A stretch of 15,945 nt of DNA from RFPW01 sp040401595 (GCA_040401595.1 JBBAOE010000040.1:1-15945), one strand, 5' to 3'. Positions 6,459 to 14,115 are shown, counted from the first letter of the stretch. Made by a program: numbers and translations. The notes: generated by a model not told the origin, from the letters alone.

Positions 6459-7232
6459 CTAGATTCCGGCGTACCATTCATAATCACCGACATCTTCCCA
6501 ATATCCGCCCTTTCCGTCATGGAATTTGGACAAATCATCGGTCGCCTCAATACGCATGACATATTTGGCGTGCTTATATCCCAACTGTCGTTCGACCCGT
6601 AACCGGACGGGGGCGCCATATTTTATGGGCAGGGTTTCACCGTTCATGCCCCATGCCAATATGGTCTGCGGATGAAAGGCATCGATCAGGTCAATCGATT
6701 CATAATAAGGACGTGCGCCGTAACTGTCCGCGCAGTGAAAAACGATAAATTTGGCGCGTGGCGACAATTGAGCTTGCTGCAGCAAAAGGCGCAGTGGTGT
6801 GCCTTGCCATTGCGCAATGGCGCTCCACCCCTCCACACAATCATGTCGCGTAATTTGGGTCCGCGCGGGCATCGCTCTTAAAGCCTCTAATCCAATGTCG
6901 ATTGGATTGGCCACCATGCCTTCAATACGCAACCGCCAGTCCGCAAAGTTGTTTTGAAGATGCGCCAAATACTCAGTCGACGTCCCCGTCAGCGACCCAT
7001 TGGTTTTGAACACGGGCGAGATGTCCGACAGGGCGAATTCGGGTGCCAAGGTTGCGCGGTCAGCTAAAGTGCGATGCGTTACCTGATTGAGCTTTTCCGC
7101 CACACGCAGTGCGGACCGAAAAGTTGCATTTTCATTCATAGCGTCACAGCCGCTGAGTAGAAGCCCGCTGCCGCCCAAAGTCGCACCGCGCAGCAAGTCC
7201 CGGCGTCGGAGCAATTTGCGGCCCTCGGTCAT
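6459..7232 (-). CDS. Molybdopterin-dependent oxidoreductase, sulfite-oxidase/MsrP-like, Tat-exported
   Basis: A 257-aa member of the sulfite oxidase superfamily with only the Moco domain. The Moco-ligating cysteine is Cys132 in RHDCVEGWSAIAQWQGTPL; further fits are FHCADSYGARPYYESID (165-181), MNGETLPIKYGAPVRLRVERQLGYK (196-220) and a typical aromatic C-terminus. The N-terminus has a twin-arginine motif (RRRDLLRG, 9-16), a hydrophobic stretch and LLSGC with Cys29, so it looks like a Tat substrate that is also a lipoprotein; Asp30 at +2 would favour inner-membrane retention by the E. coli rule. It has no heme domain. Its ATG overlaps the cytochrome TGA by 4 bases and is preceded by GGGGGAG, so the pair probably forms one complex. 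The natural substrate cannot be read from the sequence. Confidence 0.9.
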   Translation of the reverse strand: MTEGRKLLRRRDLLRGATLGGSGLLLSGCDAMNENATFRSALRVAEKLNQVTHRTLADRATLAPEFALSDISPVFKTNGSLTGTSTEYLAHLQNNFADWRLRIEGMVANPIDIGLEALRAMPARTQITRHDCVEGWSAIAQWQGTPLRLLLQQAQLSPRAKFIVFHCADSYGARPYYESIDLIDAFHPQTILAWGMNGETLPIKYGAPVRLRVERQLGYKHAKYVMRIEATDDLSKFHDGKGGYWEDVGDYEWYAGI

Positions 7233-8068
7233 GCCAGCTCCCCCGTTTTTTCAGGTTTCGACGACGCCACATGTCGCCCCGTAATCATCGACCATATGCC
7301 GTTAACCGGACCGGACAGCAGTACCATGATCAGATGCACGACCACGAACAGCGTTAGCAAGGTGGCAGCGATAAAATGCAGCGACCGTGCCGACTGCCGC
7401 CCACCGAATAGGTCCAGCAACCACGGCCAGGCAGCGTTCATCGCAGGAGACATGGTAATACCGGTCAGAATTAGCAGCGGCAGCAGTATGAATATCACGC
7501 CGATATAGCTAAATTTTTGCATTATATTATAATGCCTTGAGTGAATTCCGCTGTCGAAACGCAGTCGCGCGTGATCTTTAATGTCGCTCCACAAGGCCGC
7601 CAAACTCCACTCGGCACGGCGGACATGTAGGTCCTTGCGGATATGGCCGTTGAACAGGGATATCAACATGAAGGCAGTCAACCCCAACGCGAAAATCCAA
7701 GCAAAGGCGAAATGCCAACGCCGCGCGGCGGCCAGATCATACCCTGTAGGTATGGTCGCCCAACCCGGAAAGGCGACGCGGCGAACATTCTCATTCGCGT
7801 CCAAAGAAAGACCCAGCACGCCTGTTGTTTCAACGGTAGCGCCGCCGATTCTTACAAAACCCGTGGTGCGCGTATCGTCAATTTGTAGCCAAGCATAATC
7901 TTCTCGAGATCCAAAATCGCCCCAATATAGCAAAGGATGCGCGTTAAAGATCATGAGCCCGCTCATTAGCAATATCGTCGCGACCAATGCATTCGCCCAG
8001 TGCCAGATTCGCGTGGCAAGGCGGTGCCGCTTGACCACTTGCTGTGCTATTTCAGGCGCTGCTTCCAT
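7229..8068 (-). CDS. b-type membrane cytochrome (cytochrome b561-like), partner of the molybdoenzyme
   Basis: A 279-aa protein of the prokaryotic cytochrome b561 / thiosulfate-reductase cytochrome b type. Four membrane segments can be seen at about residues 24-42, 116-138, 187-206 and 231-252. Candidate heme ligands are His23 (RIWHWANA), His119 (RRWHFAFAW), His231 and His245 (SLHFIAATLL..VVVHLI), with further histidines at 15 and 179. A loop of about 70 residues between the first two segments probably lies on the periplasmic side. It would pass electrons between the quinone pool and the periplasmic molybdenum protein encoded next, with which it shares a 4-base overlap. AGGAG stands 6 bases before the ATG. 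Direction of electron flow is not visible. Confidence 0.9.
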   Translation of the reverse strand: MEAAPEIAQQVVKRHRLATRIWHWANALVATILLMSGLMIFNAHPLLYWGDFGSREDYAWLQIDDTRTTGFVRIGGATVETTGVLGLSLDANENVRRVAFPGWATIPTGYDLAAARRWHFAFAWIFALGLTAFMLISLFNGHIRKDLHVRRAEWSLAALWSDIKDHARLRFDSGIHSRHYNIMQKFSYIGVIFILLPLLILTGITMSPAMNAAWPWLLDLFGGRQSARSLHFIAATLLTLFVVVHLIMVLLSGPVNGIWSMITGRHVASSKPEKTGELA

Positions 8069-8142
8069 AAAAGACTCCTGACGATAGCTTATGCGGCGCT
8101 GCGCTTTTCAGCAACCGGGCTCGTGCCAGCATAGCTAACCAA

Positions 8143-8170
8143 ATTATCGGCAGTGTAACATGCACTACAA
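8143..8170 (-). promoter_or_regulatory. Candidate promoter of the cytochrome-molybdoenzyme operon
   Basis: On the - strand TTGTAG (8165-8170) and GATAAT (8143-8148) stand 16 bases apart, about 75 bases before the cytochrome ATG. Next to it is the 8-base palindrome ACTATAGT (8172-8179), and AGTG..CACT half-sites (8152-8155, 8163-8166) fall within the spacer and the -35 box; a regulator could bind here. The rest of the 173-base gap (8069-8241) shows no reading frame or clear terminator. Read by eye. Confidence 0.35.
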
Positions 8171-8241
8171 CACTATAGTTATCAGAAGCTTAATGCAGCA
8201 GTGCAAAGGGCATCCATGCAAAAGCTATCATTGCTACACAA

Positions 8242-9174
8242 TTAAAACTTCTCGCCCGTGAGCCGCTGACACAGCATGTCCAACTGGTCCAAGCTGCCAT
8301 ATTCGAACGTCACTGCGCCAGCGCCCGTTGCATTTTTTTGCGCTATCCGAACCTTTAGCCCCAAAAGATCGCTAAGATGCGATTCAACCGCGCGAATGTC
8401 GGTATCTTCCGGGATGTTTGTACCAACAGCCTTGCGATTTTTCGGTTTTGGCGCACGCTCCTGCTGCACAAGCGCTTCCGTCGCCCGCACAGAAAGACCG
8501 TTTTTAATGACCAACATCGCAAGCTGGACGGCATTCTCACTGCCCAGCAACGCACGCGCATGCCCCATGCTGAGCTTTTCTTGCGTCACAAGGTCACGCA
8601 GCGTCTGCGGCAAATCTAACAAGCGCATCATATTGGCAACATGGCTGCGCGACTTGTGCACCAGATCAGCTAATTCAGCCGCGCTGTGCCCAAAGAGCTC
8701 GGTCAGCTTTTTATAGGCTTCCGCCTCTTCAATAGGATTCAGGTCCTGCCGTTGAATATTTTCAAGCAGTGCGATCTCGACAGTTTCCGTATCGTCAAAA
8801 TTTCGCACGATTGCGGGTAAATCGTGGAGTTGCGCACGCTGGGCGGCGCGCCAACGGCGTTCGCCAGCTACAATTTGATATCCGCCCTGAAAGGGCCGGA
8901 CGACGATGGGCTGAATAATCCCGTGCCGCGCAATACTTGCGGCCAGCTCATCCAGTTTCTCATCAGAAAAATGCCGCCGTGGTTGATTGGGGTTGGGGCG
9001 AATGTCGATCACCGACAAGGTTGTCACGCCTTGGCCACGCACGTCCCGATCTGCGGAAGAGTTTCCGGAAACACTGTCTCCCCGCAAGGCTTCCCCTAAC
9101 AAGGCATCCAAGCCCCGGCCAAGACCCATTTTCTTCTTCAGGGGCGATTTTTCGGACGGATTGTCATTGCTCAC
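8242..9174 (-). CDS. parB: Chromosome-partitioning protein ParB
   Basis: A 310-aa ParB CTPase/clamp that loads at parS and spreads along DNA. Order: a basic N-terminus with the ParA-activating and family motif MGLGRGLDALLG (16-27), a linker, an N-domain with IRPNPNQPRR (58-67), the nucleotide motif GERRWRA (104-110) and ENIQRQDLNPIEEA (138-151), the parS-reading helix-turn-helix (about 163-186, AAELADLVHKSRSHVANMMRLL), and a C-terminal dimer domain ending LCQRLTGEKF. The start is GTG: it overlaps the parA TGA as GTGA and has GGGAG 8 bases upstream. Starting at Met16 would remove residues before the conserved KKxGLGRGL block. It is last in the mnmG-rsmG-parA-parB run; no strong terminator is visible after it. 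Confidence 0.97.
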   Translation of the reverse strand: MSNDNPSEKSPLKKKMGLGRGLDALLGEALRGDSVSGNSSADRDVRGQGVTTLSVIDIRPNPNQPRRHFSDEKLDELAASIARHGIIQPIVVRPFQGGYQIVAGERRWRAAQRAQLHDLPAIVRNFDDTETVEIALLENIQRQDLNPIEEAEAYKKLTELFGHSAAELADLVHKSRSHVANMMRLLDLPQTLRDLVTQEKLSMGHARALLGSENAVQLAMLVIKNGLSVRATEALVQQERAPKPKNRKAVGTNIPEDTDIRAVESHLSDLLGLKVRIAQKNATGAGAVTFEYGSLDQLDMLCQRLTGEKF

Positions 9175-9950
9175 GCTGCTAACTCCCGGACCGGCAGGCG
9201 GCCGATCAATTCTCGTGCAAGTTTCATATAGGCTTCGGATCCCGCGCAGCGATGGTCATAGACCAACGCAGGAAGCCCGTGGCTGGGGGCTTCTGATAAT
9301 CGGACATTGCGAGGAATTACGGTATCAAACACAAGGTCGCCCAAACAACTGCGCACATCATCGGCCACTTGTTCGGTCAACCGGTTGCGCTTGTCATACA
9401 TGGTGAGCGCGACGCCCAAAATCGACAGCGCCGGATTAAAACCGCCCTTTATGCGCTCCACCGTCTGCAGCAGCTGACTCAAACCCTCAAGCGCAAAAAA
9501 TTCGCATTGTAGCGGGACGAGAAGCGAGTCGACGGCGACCAACGCATTGACGGTGATCAGGCCAAGCGAGGGGGGGCAGTCGATAAGGCAAATGTCCCAA
9601 TGCGCGTCGGATTTGTCAAAGGCGGCCTTCAATCGCCCGGTGCGATTTTCATGTTCCACAAGTTCGATTTCAGCGCCCGACAAATCAACAGTTGCTGGTA
9701 CCACATCAAGATTCGGAATCAGCGTGGGAATGGCTGCATCCTTTAAGGATGCATCGCCGAGCAACAAATCATAGCTGCTATGCACCCGCTGCGCCTGCTG
9801 AAGACCAAGGCCGGTGGACGCATTTCCTTGCGGGTCAAGATCGACCAACACACAGCGCCAACCACTGGCGGCGAGCGCCGTGGCAAGATTGATGGCGGTG
9901 GTCGTTTTGCCGACCCCACCCTTCTGATTGGCTACAGCTATTCGGATCAT
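9171..9950 (-). CDS. parA: Chromosome-partitioning ATPase ParA (Soj type)
   Basis: A 259-aa deviant-Walker ATPase that forms a nucleoid-bound gradient pulling ParB-parS complexes to the daughter cells. Seen: the deviant Walker A motif KGGVGKTT (10-17) with signature Lys10 and catalytic Lys15, the Walker A' region LVDLDPQGN (35-43), Walker B LIDCPPSLG (about 120-128), and IPRNVRLSEAPSHG near the C-terminus. It has no N-terminal DNA-binding domain, so it is the short chromosomal type rather than a plasmid type Ia ParA. Its ATG overlaps the rsmG TGA, and its own TGA overlaps the parB GTG, each by 4 bases, which fits stoichiometric co-production. Confidence 0.97.
   Translation of the reverse strand: MIRIAVANQKGGVGKTTTAINLATALAASGWRCVLVDLDPQGNASTGLGLQQAQRVHSSYDLLLGDASLKDAAIPTLIPNLDVVPATVDLSGAEIELVEHENRTGRLKAAFDKSDAHWDICLIDCPPSLGLITVNALVAVDSLLVPLQCEFFALEGLSQLLQTVERIKGGFNPALSILGVALTMYDKRNRLTEQVADDVRSCLGDLVFDTVIPRNVRLSEAPSHGLPALVYDHRCAGSEAYMKLARELIGRLPVRELAA
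9183..9187 (-). promoter_or_regulatory. Ribosome binding site supporting the GTG start of parB
   Basis: GGGAG on the - strand, 8 bases before the GTG at 9174 and inside the last codons of parA. It supports the GTG start and translational coupling of the partition proteins. Confidence 0.6.
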
Positions 9951-10615
9951 TGCTCTTGCCCCTGTGTTTCAGAGATGGCACGCGCTTTGCGTTTCCCGGA
10001 TAATGTACCCACGAGAATGCCCGCCTCTTGGTCTGTTACACTGTCCATGATGCGGAAACCTCCGTCCCATACTGCTTGCGCGCTGTCCCACTCTGCTTTT
10101 GCATTACGCCCCTTTGGCAATAGCCACAAAGTGTTATTTGTGGAGAAACGCGCGGCAAGATCAAACAATTTCGGCAAGGGCGCAAAAGCACGGGCGCTAA
10201 TGAACGCAAAAGGTACGGTTTCAAGGCGCTCCAATGTGATGCCGGCCACGTTTACGCGGTGCGTTAAGTCAAGCATGTCGACTGCTCTTTGCAGATAATC
10301 AACTCTGCGCGCACGCGATTCGACTAATGTCACATGATAATTGGTGAGCAACGCAATGACCAAGCCCGGAAAGCCGGCACCAGATCCAAGATCGAGCCAA
10401 TTATTCTGTGCCGCGGATGCATCGGTAAACAGCAGCAACTGGGCACTATCGACGATGTGACGCGACCAAATATGATCTAAGGTTGAAGCAGATATCAAAT
10501 TCTGGCTTTCGGCCTCCCGCTTCAGAAATGCCACAAATGTCTCGAGGGCGTCCAATGTTTCACGTGAAACATTTAGGCTGCTCTTCAACCAAGCGATGGC
10601 TTCGCTTTCGGTCAT
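9947..10615 (-). CDS. rsmG: 16S rRNA (guanine-527-N7)-methyltransferase RsmG (GidB)
   Basis: A 222-aa class I SAM-dependent methyltransferase that makes m7G527 in 16S rRNA, a site linked to streptomycin sensitivity. Seen: LNVSRETLDALETFV at the N-terminus, the family motif NLISASTLDHIWSRHIVDSAQLL (39-61), the SAM loop LDLGSGAGFPGLVIALL (74-90), ESRARRVDYLQR (99-110) and ISARAFAPLPKL (139-150). Length is typical. The start overlaps the mnmG stop and the stop overlaps the parA start, each by 4 bases. Codons 14-20 contain a perfect parS palindrome, so this stretch serves as both code and segregation site. Confidence 0.96.
   Translation of the reverse strand: MTESEAIAWLKSSLNVSRETLDALETFVAFLKREAESQNLISASTLDHIWSRHIVDSAQLLLFTDASAAQNNWLDLGSGAGFPGLVIALLTNYHVTLVESRARRVDYLQRAVDMLDLTHRVNVAGITLERLETVPFAFISARAFAPLPKLFDLAARFSTNNTLWLLPKGRNAKAEWDSAQAVWDGGFRIMDSVTDQEAGILVGTLSGKRKARAISETQGQEQ
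10556..10571. other. parS site 1, inside rsmG
   Basis: TGTTTCACGTGAAACA is a perfect match to the bacterial ParB-binding parS consensus. Flanking AA and TT extend the palindrome to 20 bases (10554-10573). It is read in the rsmG frame as part of Asn-Val-Ser-Arg-Glu-Thr and lies about 600 bases upstream of the parA start. Binding is inferred from the exact consensus and from ParB being encoded next to it. Confidence 0.93.
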
Positions 10616-12483
10616 GCCGCTTCTGCTACCGCAACTTTGGCGCGTTTGGCGTGCACGAGAATAGCGGCCAGCGCCGCGGGTGTAATCCCCCTAATCCGAG
10701 ATGCGGCGGCCAAATTTTCAGGCCGCGCCGCCTCCAGCCGTTCGACCATTTCATGCGACAGTCCGGATATGGCGCCATAGTCGATCAACGCTGACAGTTG
10801 GATTTGCTCATTGGCAGCCATGTCGTGAATCTCTGCCTCTTGGCGCGCCAAATAGGGTGCGTATCGGCCATCTTGCTCCAATTCCATGATCAAATCCTGT
10901 GACCAGGCCACTTCATCCAGCGCCAACAATTGGGCAATCGATACCTGCGGAAAGCGCAGCCAATCAAACAAGGACATTTTTCCTGCGTCTTGCTTCACAG
11001 AAATGCCTTGTTTGATAAGGACATCAGCGCTCGCTGTTTCCTGCAGCCTGCTTTGAAGCGCACTTTGCTGCAAAAGCCTTTCCTGAAATGCGGCTGCGCG
11101 TTCGCCAGCCACAGCACCGGCCGAAATAGCCAGCGGTGTAAGTCGCGAGCCAGCATTGTCAGAGCGCAGGCGCAGGCGATATTCCGCGCGCGCCGTCAAC
11201 ATGCGGTAGGGCTCAGTCACGCCTTGCAGGGTTAGATCGTCGATCATCACCGCGATGTAGCTATTGGTTCGGTCAATAGGCGGCATAGGTTGCGCCAAAA
11301 TCTTCGACGCAGCCCCCATGCCAGCTAATAAGCCTTGCGCCGCCGCTTCCTCATAGCCTGTGGTACCGTTAATCTGCCCAGCGCAATATAGCCCTTCAAA
11401 TCCGCGCACCGCGAGGTTGGAGTCCAAGCAGCGCGGGTCGATATAGTCATACTCCACCGCATAGCCCGGCACGACAATCTCGCATTGCGCGAGGCCAGTC
11501 ATGGATCGGACCATGGCCGCCTGAATATCCGTTGGCAGCGATGTTGAAATGCCATTGGGATAGATCAAATGGCTGTCCAGGCCTTCTGGCTCAAGAAATA
11601 CCTGATGCCCCTCGCGGTCGCCGAACCGGAAAATCTTGTCTTCAATAGACGGGCAATATCGCGGCCCCCTGCCCTCAATATCGCCCGCAAATAGTGGCGA
11701 CCGATGAAGGCCTGAACGGATGATGTCATGCGTTTGGGCGTTGGTGCGCGACATTGCACAAAATAATTGCGGCACAGTTCGGCGCTGGCGCATCGATGAC
11801 ATCGTCCAATCATCGTCATCAGAGGGCTGCATCTCCAATTGCGACCATTCAATCGTGCGCCCATCGAGACGCGGCGGCGTGCCCGTTTTCAGCCGCGCGA
11901 TGGGCAGGTCGGCGCCGCGCAATTGCTGCGCCAACAACATCGCCGACGCTTCGCCCACGCGGCCACCGTCGAGCCGTTCTTCACCGCGGAACAACTTGCC
12001 ACCCAGAAACGTCCCTGTGGCCAAAACCACTGCAGCCGAGGTGATGATAGAATCGTCGCCCAAAACCAAGCCCGCAACGCGCGTGGGGGCATTTGGCAGA
12101 AAATGCAGGGCAGCCGCTTCGCCCTCAATAATGTGTAAGTTCGCCAAACCTGCAAGCTGCTTCTGAATCGACGCCTTGAATAATCTCCGATCGGCCTGAA
12201 TCCGGGGGCCTTGCACTGCCGCACCTTTTGATGCGTTGAGCATGCGGTAATGCACAGCAGCGTCATCAGCGGCACGGCCGATAAGGCCATCAAAGGCGTC
12301 AACTTCCCGTACCAAATGCCCCTTGCCCAAGCCGCCAATGGCAGGGTTGCAGGACATCGCGCCAATCATGTCCTTGTCAAAGCTCACCAGTGCGACCCGC
12401 AAACCCATGCGCGCGGCAACTGCCGCAGCCTCGGTGCCCGCGTGGCCGCCACCTACAACAATGATGTCGAAATCGGTCGTCAT
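10612..12483 (-). CDS. mnmG: tRNA uridine-34 carboxymethylaminomethyl-modifying enzyme MnmG (GidA)
   Basis: A 623-aa FAD protein that, with MnmE, makes cmnm5 at the wobble U34 of several tRNAs using glycine, folate and NADH. Seen: the dinucleotide motif VVGGGHAGTEAA (9-20), MSCNPAIGGLGKGHLVREVDA, MLNASKGAAVQGPRIQADR, the TGTFLGG region, RLKTGTPPR, the FAD contact YCAGQINGTTGYEEAAAQGLLAG, and the MnmE-binding C-terminal helical domain (ISGLSHEMVERLEAARPENLAAASRIRGITPAAL). Length is normal. The ATG at 12483 has no Shine-Dalgarno, and a promoter-like pair ends 8 bases before it, so leaderless translation is possible. MnmE is encoded 68 bases upstream, with a parS site between the two. Confidence 0.97.
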   Translation of the reverse strand: MTTDFDIIVVGGGHAGTEAAAVAARMGLRVALVSFDKDMIGAMSCNPAIGGLGKGHLVREVDAFDGLIGRAADDAAVHYRMLNASKGAAVQGPRIQADRRLFKASIQKQLAGLANLHIIEGEAAALHFLPNAPTRVAGLVLGDDSIITSAAVVLATGTFLGGKLFRGEERLDGGRVGEASAMLLAQQLRGADLPIARLKTGTPPRLDGRTIEWSQLEMQPSDDDDWTMSSMRQRRTVPQLFCAMSRTNAQTHDIIRSGLHRSPLFAGDIEGRGPRYCPSIEDKIFRFGDREGHQVFLEPEGLDSHLIYPNGISTSLPTDIQAAMVRSMTGLAQCEIVVPGYAVEYDYIDPRCLDSNLAVRGFEGLYCAGQINGTTGYEEAAAQGLLAGMGAASKILAQPMPPIDRTNSYIAVMIDDLTLQGVTEPYRMLTARAEYRLRLRSDNAGSRLTPLAISAGAVAGERAAAFQERLLQQSALQSRLQETASADVLIKQGISVKQDAGKMSLFDWLRFPQVSIAQLLALDEVAWSQDLIMELEQDGRYAPYLARQEAEIHDMAANEQIQLSALIDYGAISGLSHEMVERLEAARPENLAAASRIRGITPAALAAILVHAKRAKVAVAEAA

Positions 12484-12491
12484 GCGTCGCG

Positions 12492-12518
12492 CATATACGA
12501 ACTATGTCCGATGGTCAA
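12492..12518 (-). promoter_or_regulatory. Candidate mnmG promoter giving a leaderless transcript
   Basis: On the - strand TTGACC (12513-12518) and TATATG (12492-12497) stand 15 bases apart (16 if TTTGAC is used). Only 8 bases separate the -10 from the mnmG ATG, so transcription would begin at or next to the A of the start codon. This fits the missing Shine-Dalgarno. A parS site begins 16 bases further upstream. Boxes were read by eye. Confidence 0.4.
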
Positions 12519-12533
12519 AAAAGAGTGCCCATC

Positions 12534-12549
12534 TGTTTCACGTGAAACA
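12534..12549. other. parS site 2, between mnmE and mnmG
   Basis: A second perfect TGTTTCACGTGAAACA, extended by TC and GA to a 20-base palindrome (12532-12551). It directly abuts the mnmE stop codon (12552-12554) and lies 50 bases before the mnmG ATG. The two sites are 1,978 bases apart and together probably form part of the ParB-loading cluster. Confidence 0.94.
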
Positions 12550-12551
12550 GA

Positions 12552-13847
12552 CTATTTGCCCACGCAGAATTTTCCAAAGACAGTGTCGAGCAGATCTTCA
12601 GTATGCGCCCGGCCCGTGAGGGCGTCGAGCGCGAGTCGCGCTTGCCGGAGATTTTCCGCTATAATCAACCAGTCTTCGGATTCGCTGCACGCTGCAAGCG
12701 CAGCCGCGGCGTCAGCCAAAAATGCACGTTGCCGCGCATTGATGGCAAACTGATCTGGCGGCGGCAGAAGCGTCTTAGCCCGTGTTGCCACAAAGTGGAG
12801 AAGTGCGCTTATGCCCGCACCCGTCTGAGCGGACACAGAAATAGCGCCCGCAGACTTTGCCATACTGTTCGTAACGTCACTTTTTGCTGATATTTCAATG
12901 AGATTCGCGTGAATGGGTCCCGCACCTTCCGGACCAAGCCATAACAATATATCTGCCTGCTGCATCGCGGCATGGCTACGGTCGATGCCGATGCGTTCGA
13001 TGACGTCGGCGCTATCATCGCGGAGCCCAGCGGTGTCCGTGAACAGCAGAGCTACCCCTTCGACCGACACAGGCACTTCAATCATATCGCGCGTTGTTCC
13101 GGCTATATCGGAAACAATGGCCGCCTCGCGCCCGACCAACGCATTCAACAACGTCGATTTACCGCTATTGGGCGGGCCTGCCAAGACGACGCGCAGCCCA
13201 TCCTTTAATTTTTCGGCGGGTGGACTGGCGAGCAATTGCGCTATTTTTTGCTGCATATCTTCGCAACCATTTGTAATTAATTTATTATTTTGAGAATCCA
13301 CATCGCCTTCATCCGAAAAATCTAGCTCCGCTTCGGTGAGCGCAGACAATCGGAGCACCTCTTGTCGATATTCTTCGATCGCCGCGCTAAAGGCTCCGCC
13401 AAACATCTTGGCGGCAGCGCGGCGTTGCCATTCGGTTTCGGCGGACAACAGATCCGCCAATCCTTCGGCTTCGTTCAAATCCATTCGGCCATTGGCAAAG
13501 GCACGGCGGGTAAATTCTCCAGCCTCCGCCCGCCGAGCTCCGGAGAAGTTGGCGATAGCATTTTCAACGGCGCGCACCACGGCGCGACCGCCATGGAGAT
13601 GGAGTTCAACCAGATCTTCGCCCGTGGCCGTATCTGGGCCACGAAAGACGAGCACCAGTGCTTGATCTAATATCTCCTGAGTCTCTGGCGAACGCAGGCT
13701 ACACAAAGACGCCCTTCTTGGTGGCGGGATTCGTCCTGCCAGACCGCGCAATATGTCAAAAGCCTTAGGCCCACTGATCCGCATGATGGCAATAGCAGCC
13801 GGCGGCGCACCGCTCGACAGCGCGAAAATGGTGTCAGCGGTTGGCAT
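12552..13847 (-). CDS. mnmE: tRNA modification GTPase MnmE (TrmE)
   Basis: A 431-aa partner of MnmG in making cmnm5U34. From the ATG at 13847: folate-binding N-domain (DTIFALSSGAPPAAIAIMRISGP; VELHLHGGRAVVRAV; RAEAGEFTRRAFANGRMDLNEAEGLADLL), a helical domain, then an inserted G domain with G1 GPPNSGKS (224-231), IAGTTRD, G3 DTAG (271-274) and G5 SVSAQTG. The C-terminus ends with the catalytic CVGK (Cys428). The G4 motif is AKSD (321-324) instead of the usual NKxD. I took the ATG; an in-frame GTG lies directly before it (13850), and neither has a good Shine-Dalgarno. It begins 7 bases after the stop of the DUF6489-like gene, so the two are probably one transcript. Confidence 0.96.
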   Translation of the reverse strand: MPTADTIFALSSGAPPAAIAIMRISGPKAFDILRGLAGRIPPPRRASLCSLRSPETQEILDQALVLVFRGPDTATGEDLVELHLHGGRAVVRAVENAIANFSGARRAEAGEFTRRAFANGRMDLNEAEGLADLLSAETEWQRRAAAKMFGGAFSAAIEEYRQEVLRLSALTEAELDFSDEGDVDSQNNKLITNGCEDMQQKIAQLLASPPAEKLKDGLRVVLAGPPNSGKSTLLNALVGREAAIVSDIAGTTRDMIEVPVSVEGVALLFTDTAGLRDDSADVIERIGIDRSHAAMQQADILLWLGPEGAGPIHANLIEISAKSDVTNSMAKSAGAISVSAQTGAGISALLHFVATRAKTLLPPPDQFAINARQRAFLADAAAALAACSESEDWLIIAENLRQARLALDALTGRAHTEDLLDTVFGKFCVGK

Positions 13848-13854
13848 CACTAAA

Positions 13855-14115
13855 CTATTTTTTGTCGTTCGTGTTCAGGCCAGACATTGCGGCCTTTGCA
13901 CCTGTTTCAATAAGTTGTTGGAACAATTGCAGCCCCATTTGGCCCATAGGCGCAATTTGCTTTCCCAGCTCCTGCAATTGGTCAATGCCGCCCGCGCCGT
14001 TCATAAGGTTGGTGACCTTCTCGACATAAGCCTCATTTGCTTTGGTAACATCGGGAAGGCCAAGCAACGCGCGAGCCTCTTCAGGGGAACAATCGATTTC
14101 AATGCTCATCTTCAT
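13855..14115 (-). CDS. Small DUF6489-like protein before mnmE
   Basis: An 86-aa protein beginning MKMSIEIDCSPEEARALLGLPDVTKANEAYVEKV. I recognise it as like the DUF6489 family of alphaproteobacteria, which has no known function. It has no signal peptide or membrane segment; the C-terminal half is probably helical with Gly/Met/Gln-rich stretches (APMGQMGLQLFQQLIE) and it ends in a polar tail (NTNDKK). The frame is open 11 codons further upstream, but AGGAGG 9 bases before the ATG at 14115 decides this start; a second ATG two codons on is possible. It is the first gene of the mnmE-mnmG-rsmG-parAB run and has its own good promoter. Position suggests, without proving, a link to tRNA modification or ribosome work. 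Confidence 0.82.
   Translation of the reverse strand: MKMSIEIDCSPEEARALLGLPDVTKANEAYVEKVTNLMNGAGGIDQLQELGKQIAPMGQMGLQLFQQLIETGAKAAMSGLNTNDKK

Noticed and set aside
8184..8225. Imperfect inverted repeat (AGCTT..AAGCT with TGCA units) after parB as a terminator
   Set aside because: The arms pair poorly, the loop is long and there is no T-tract; I could not support it as a real hairpin.
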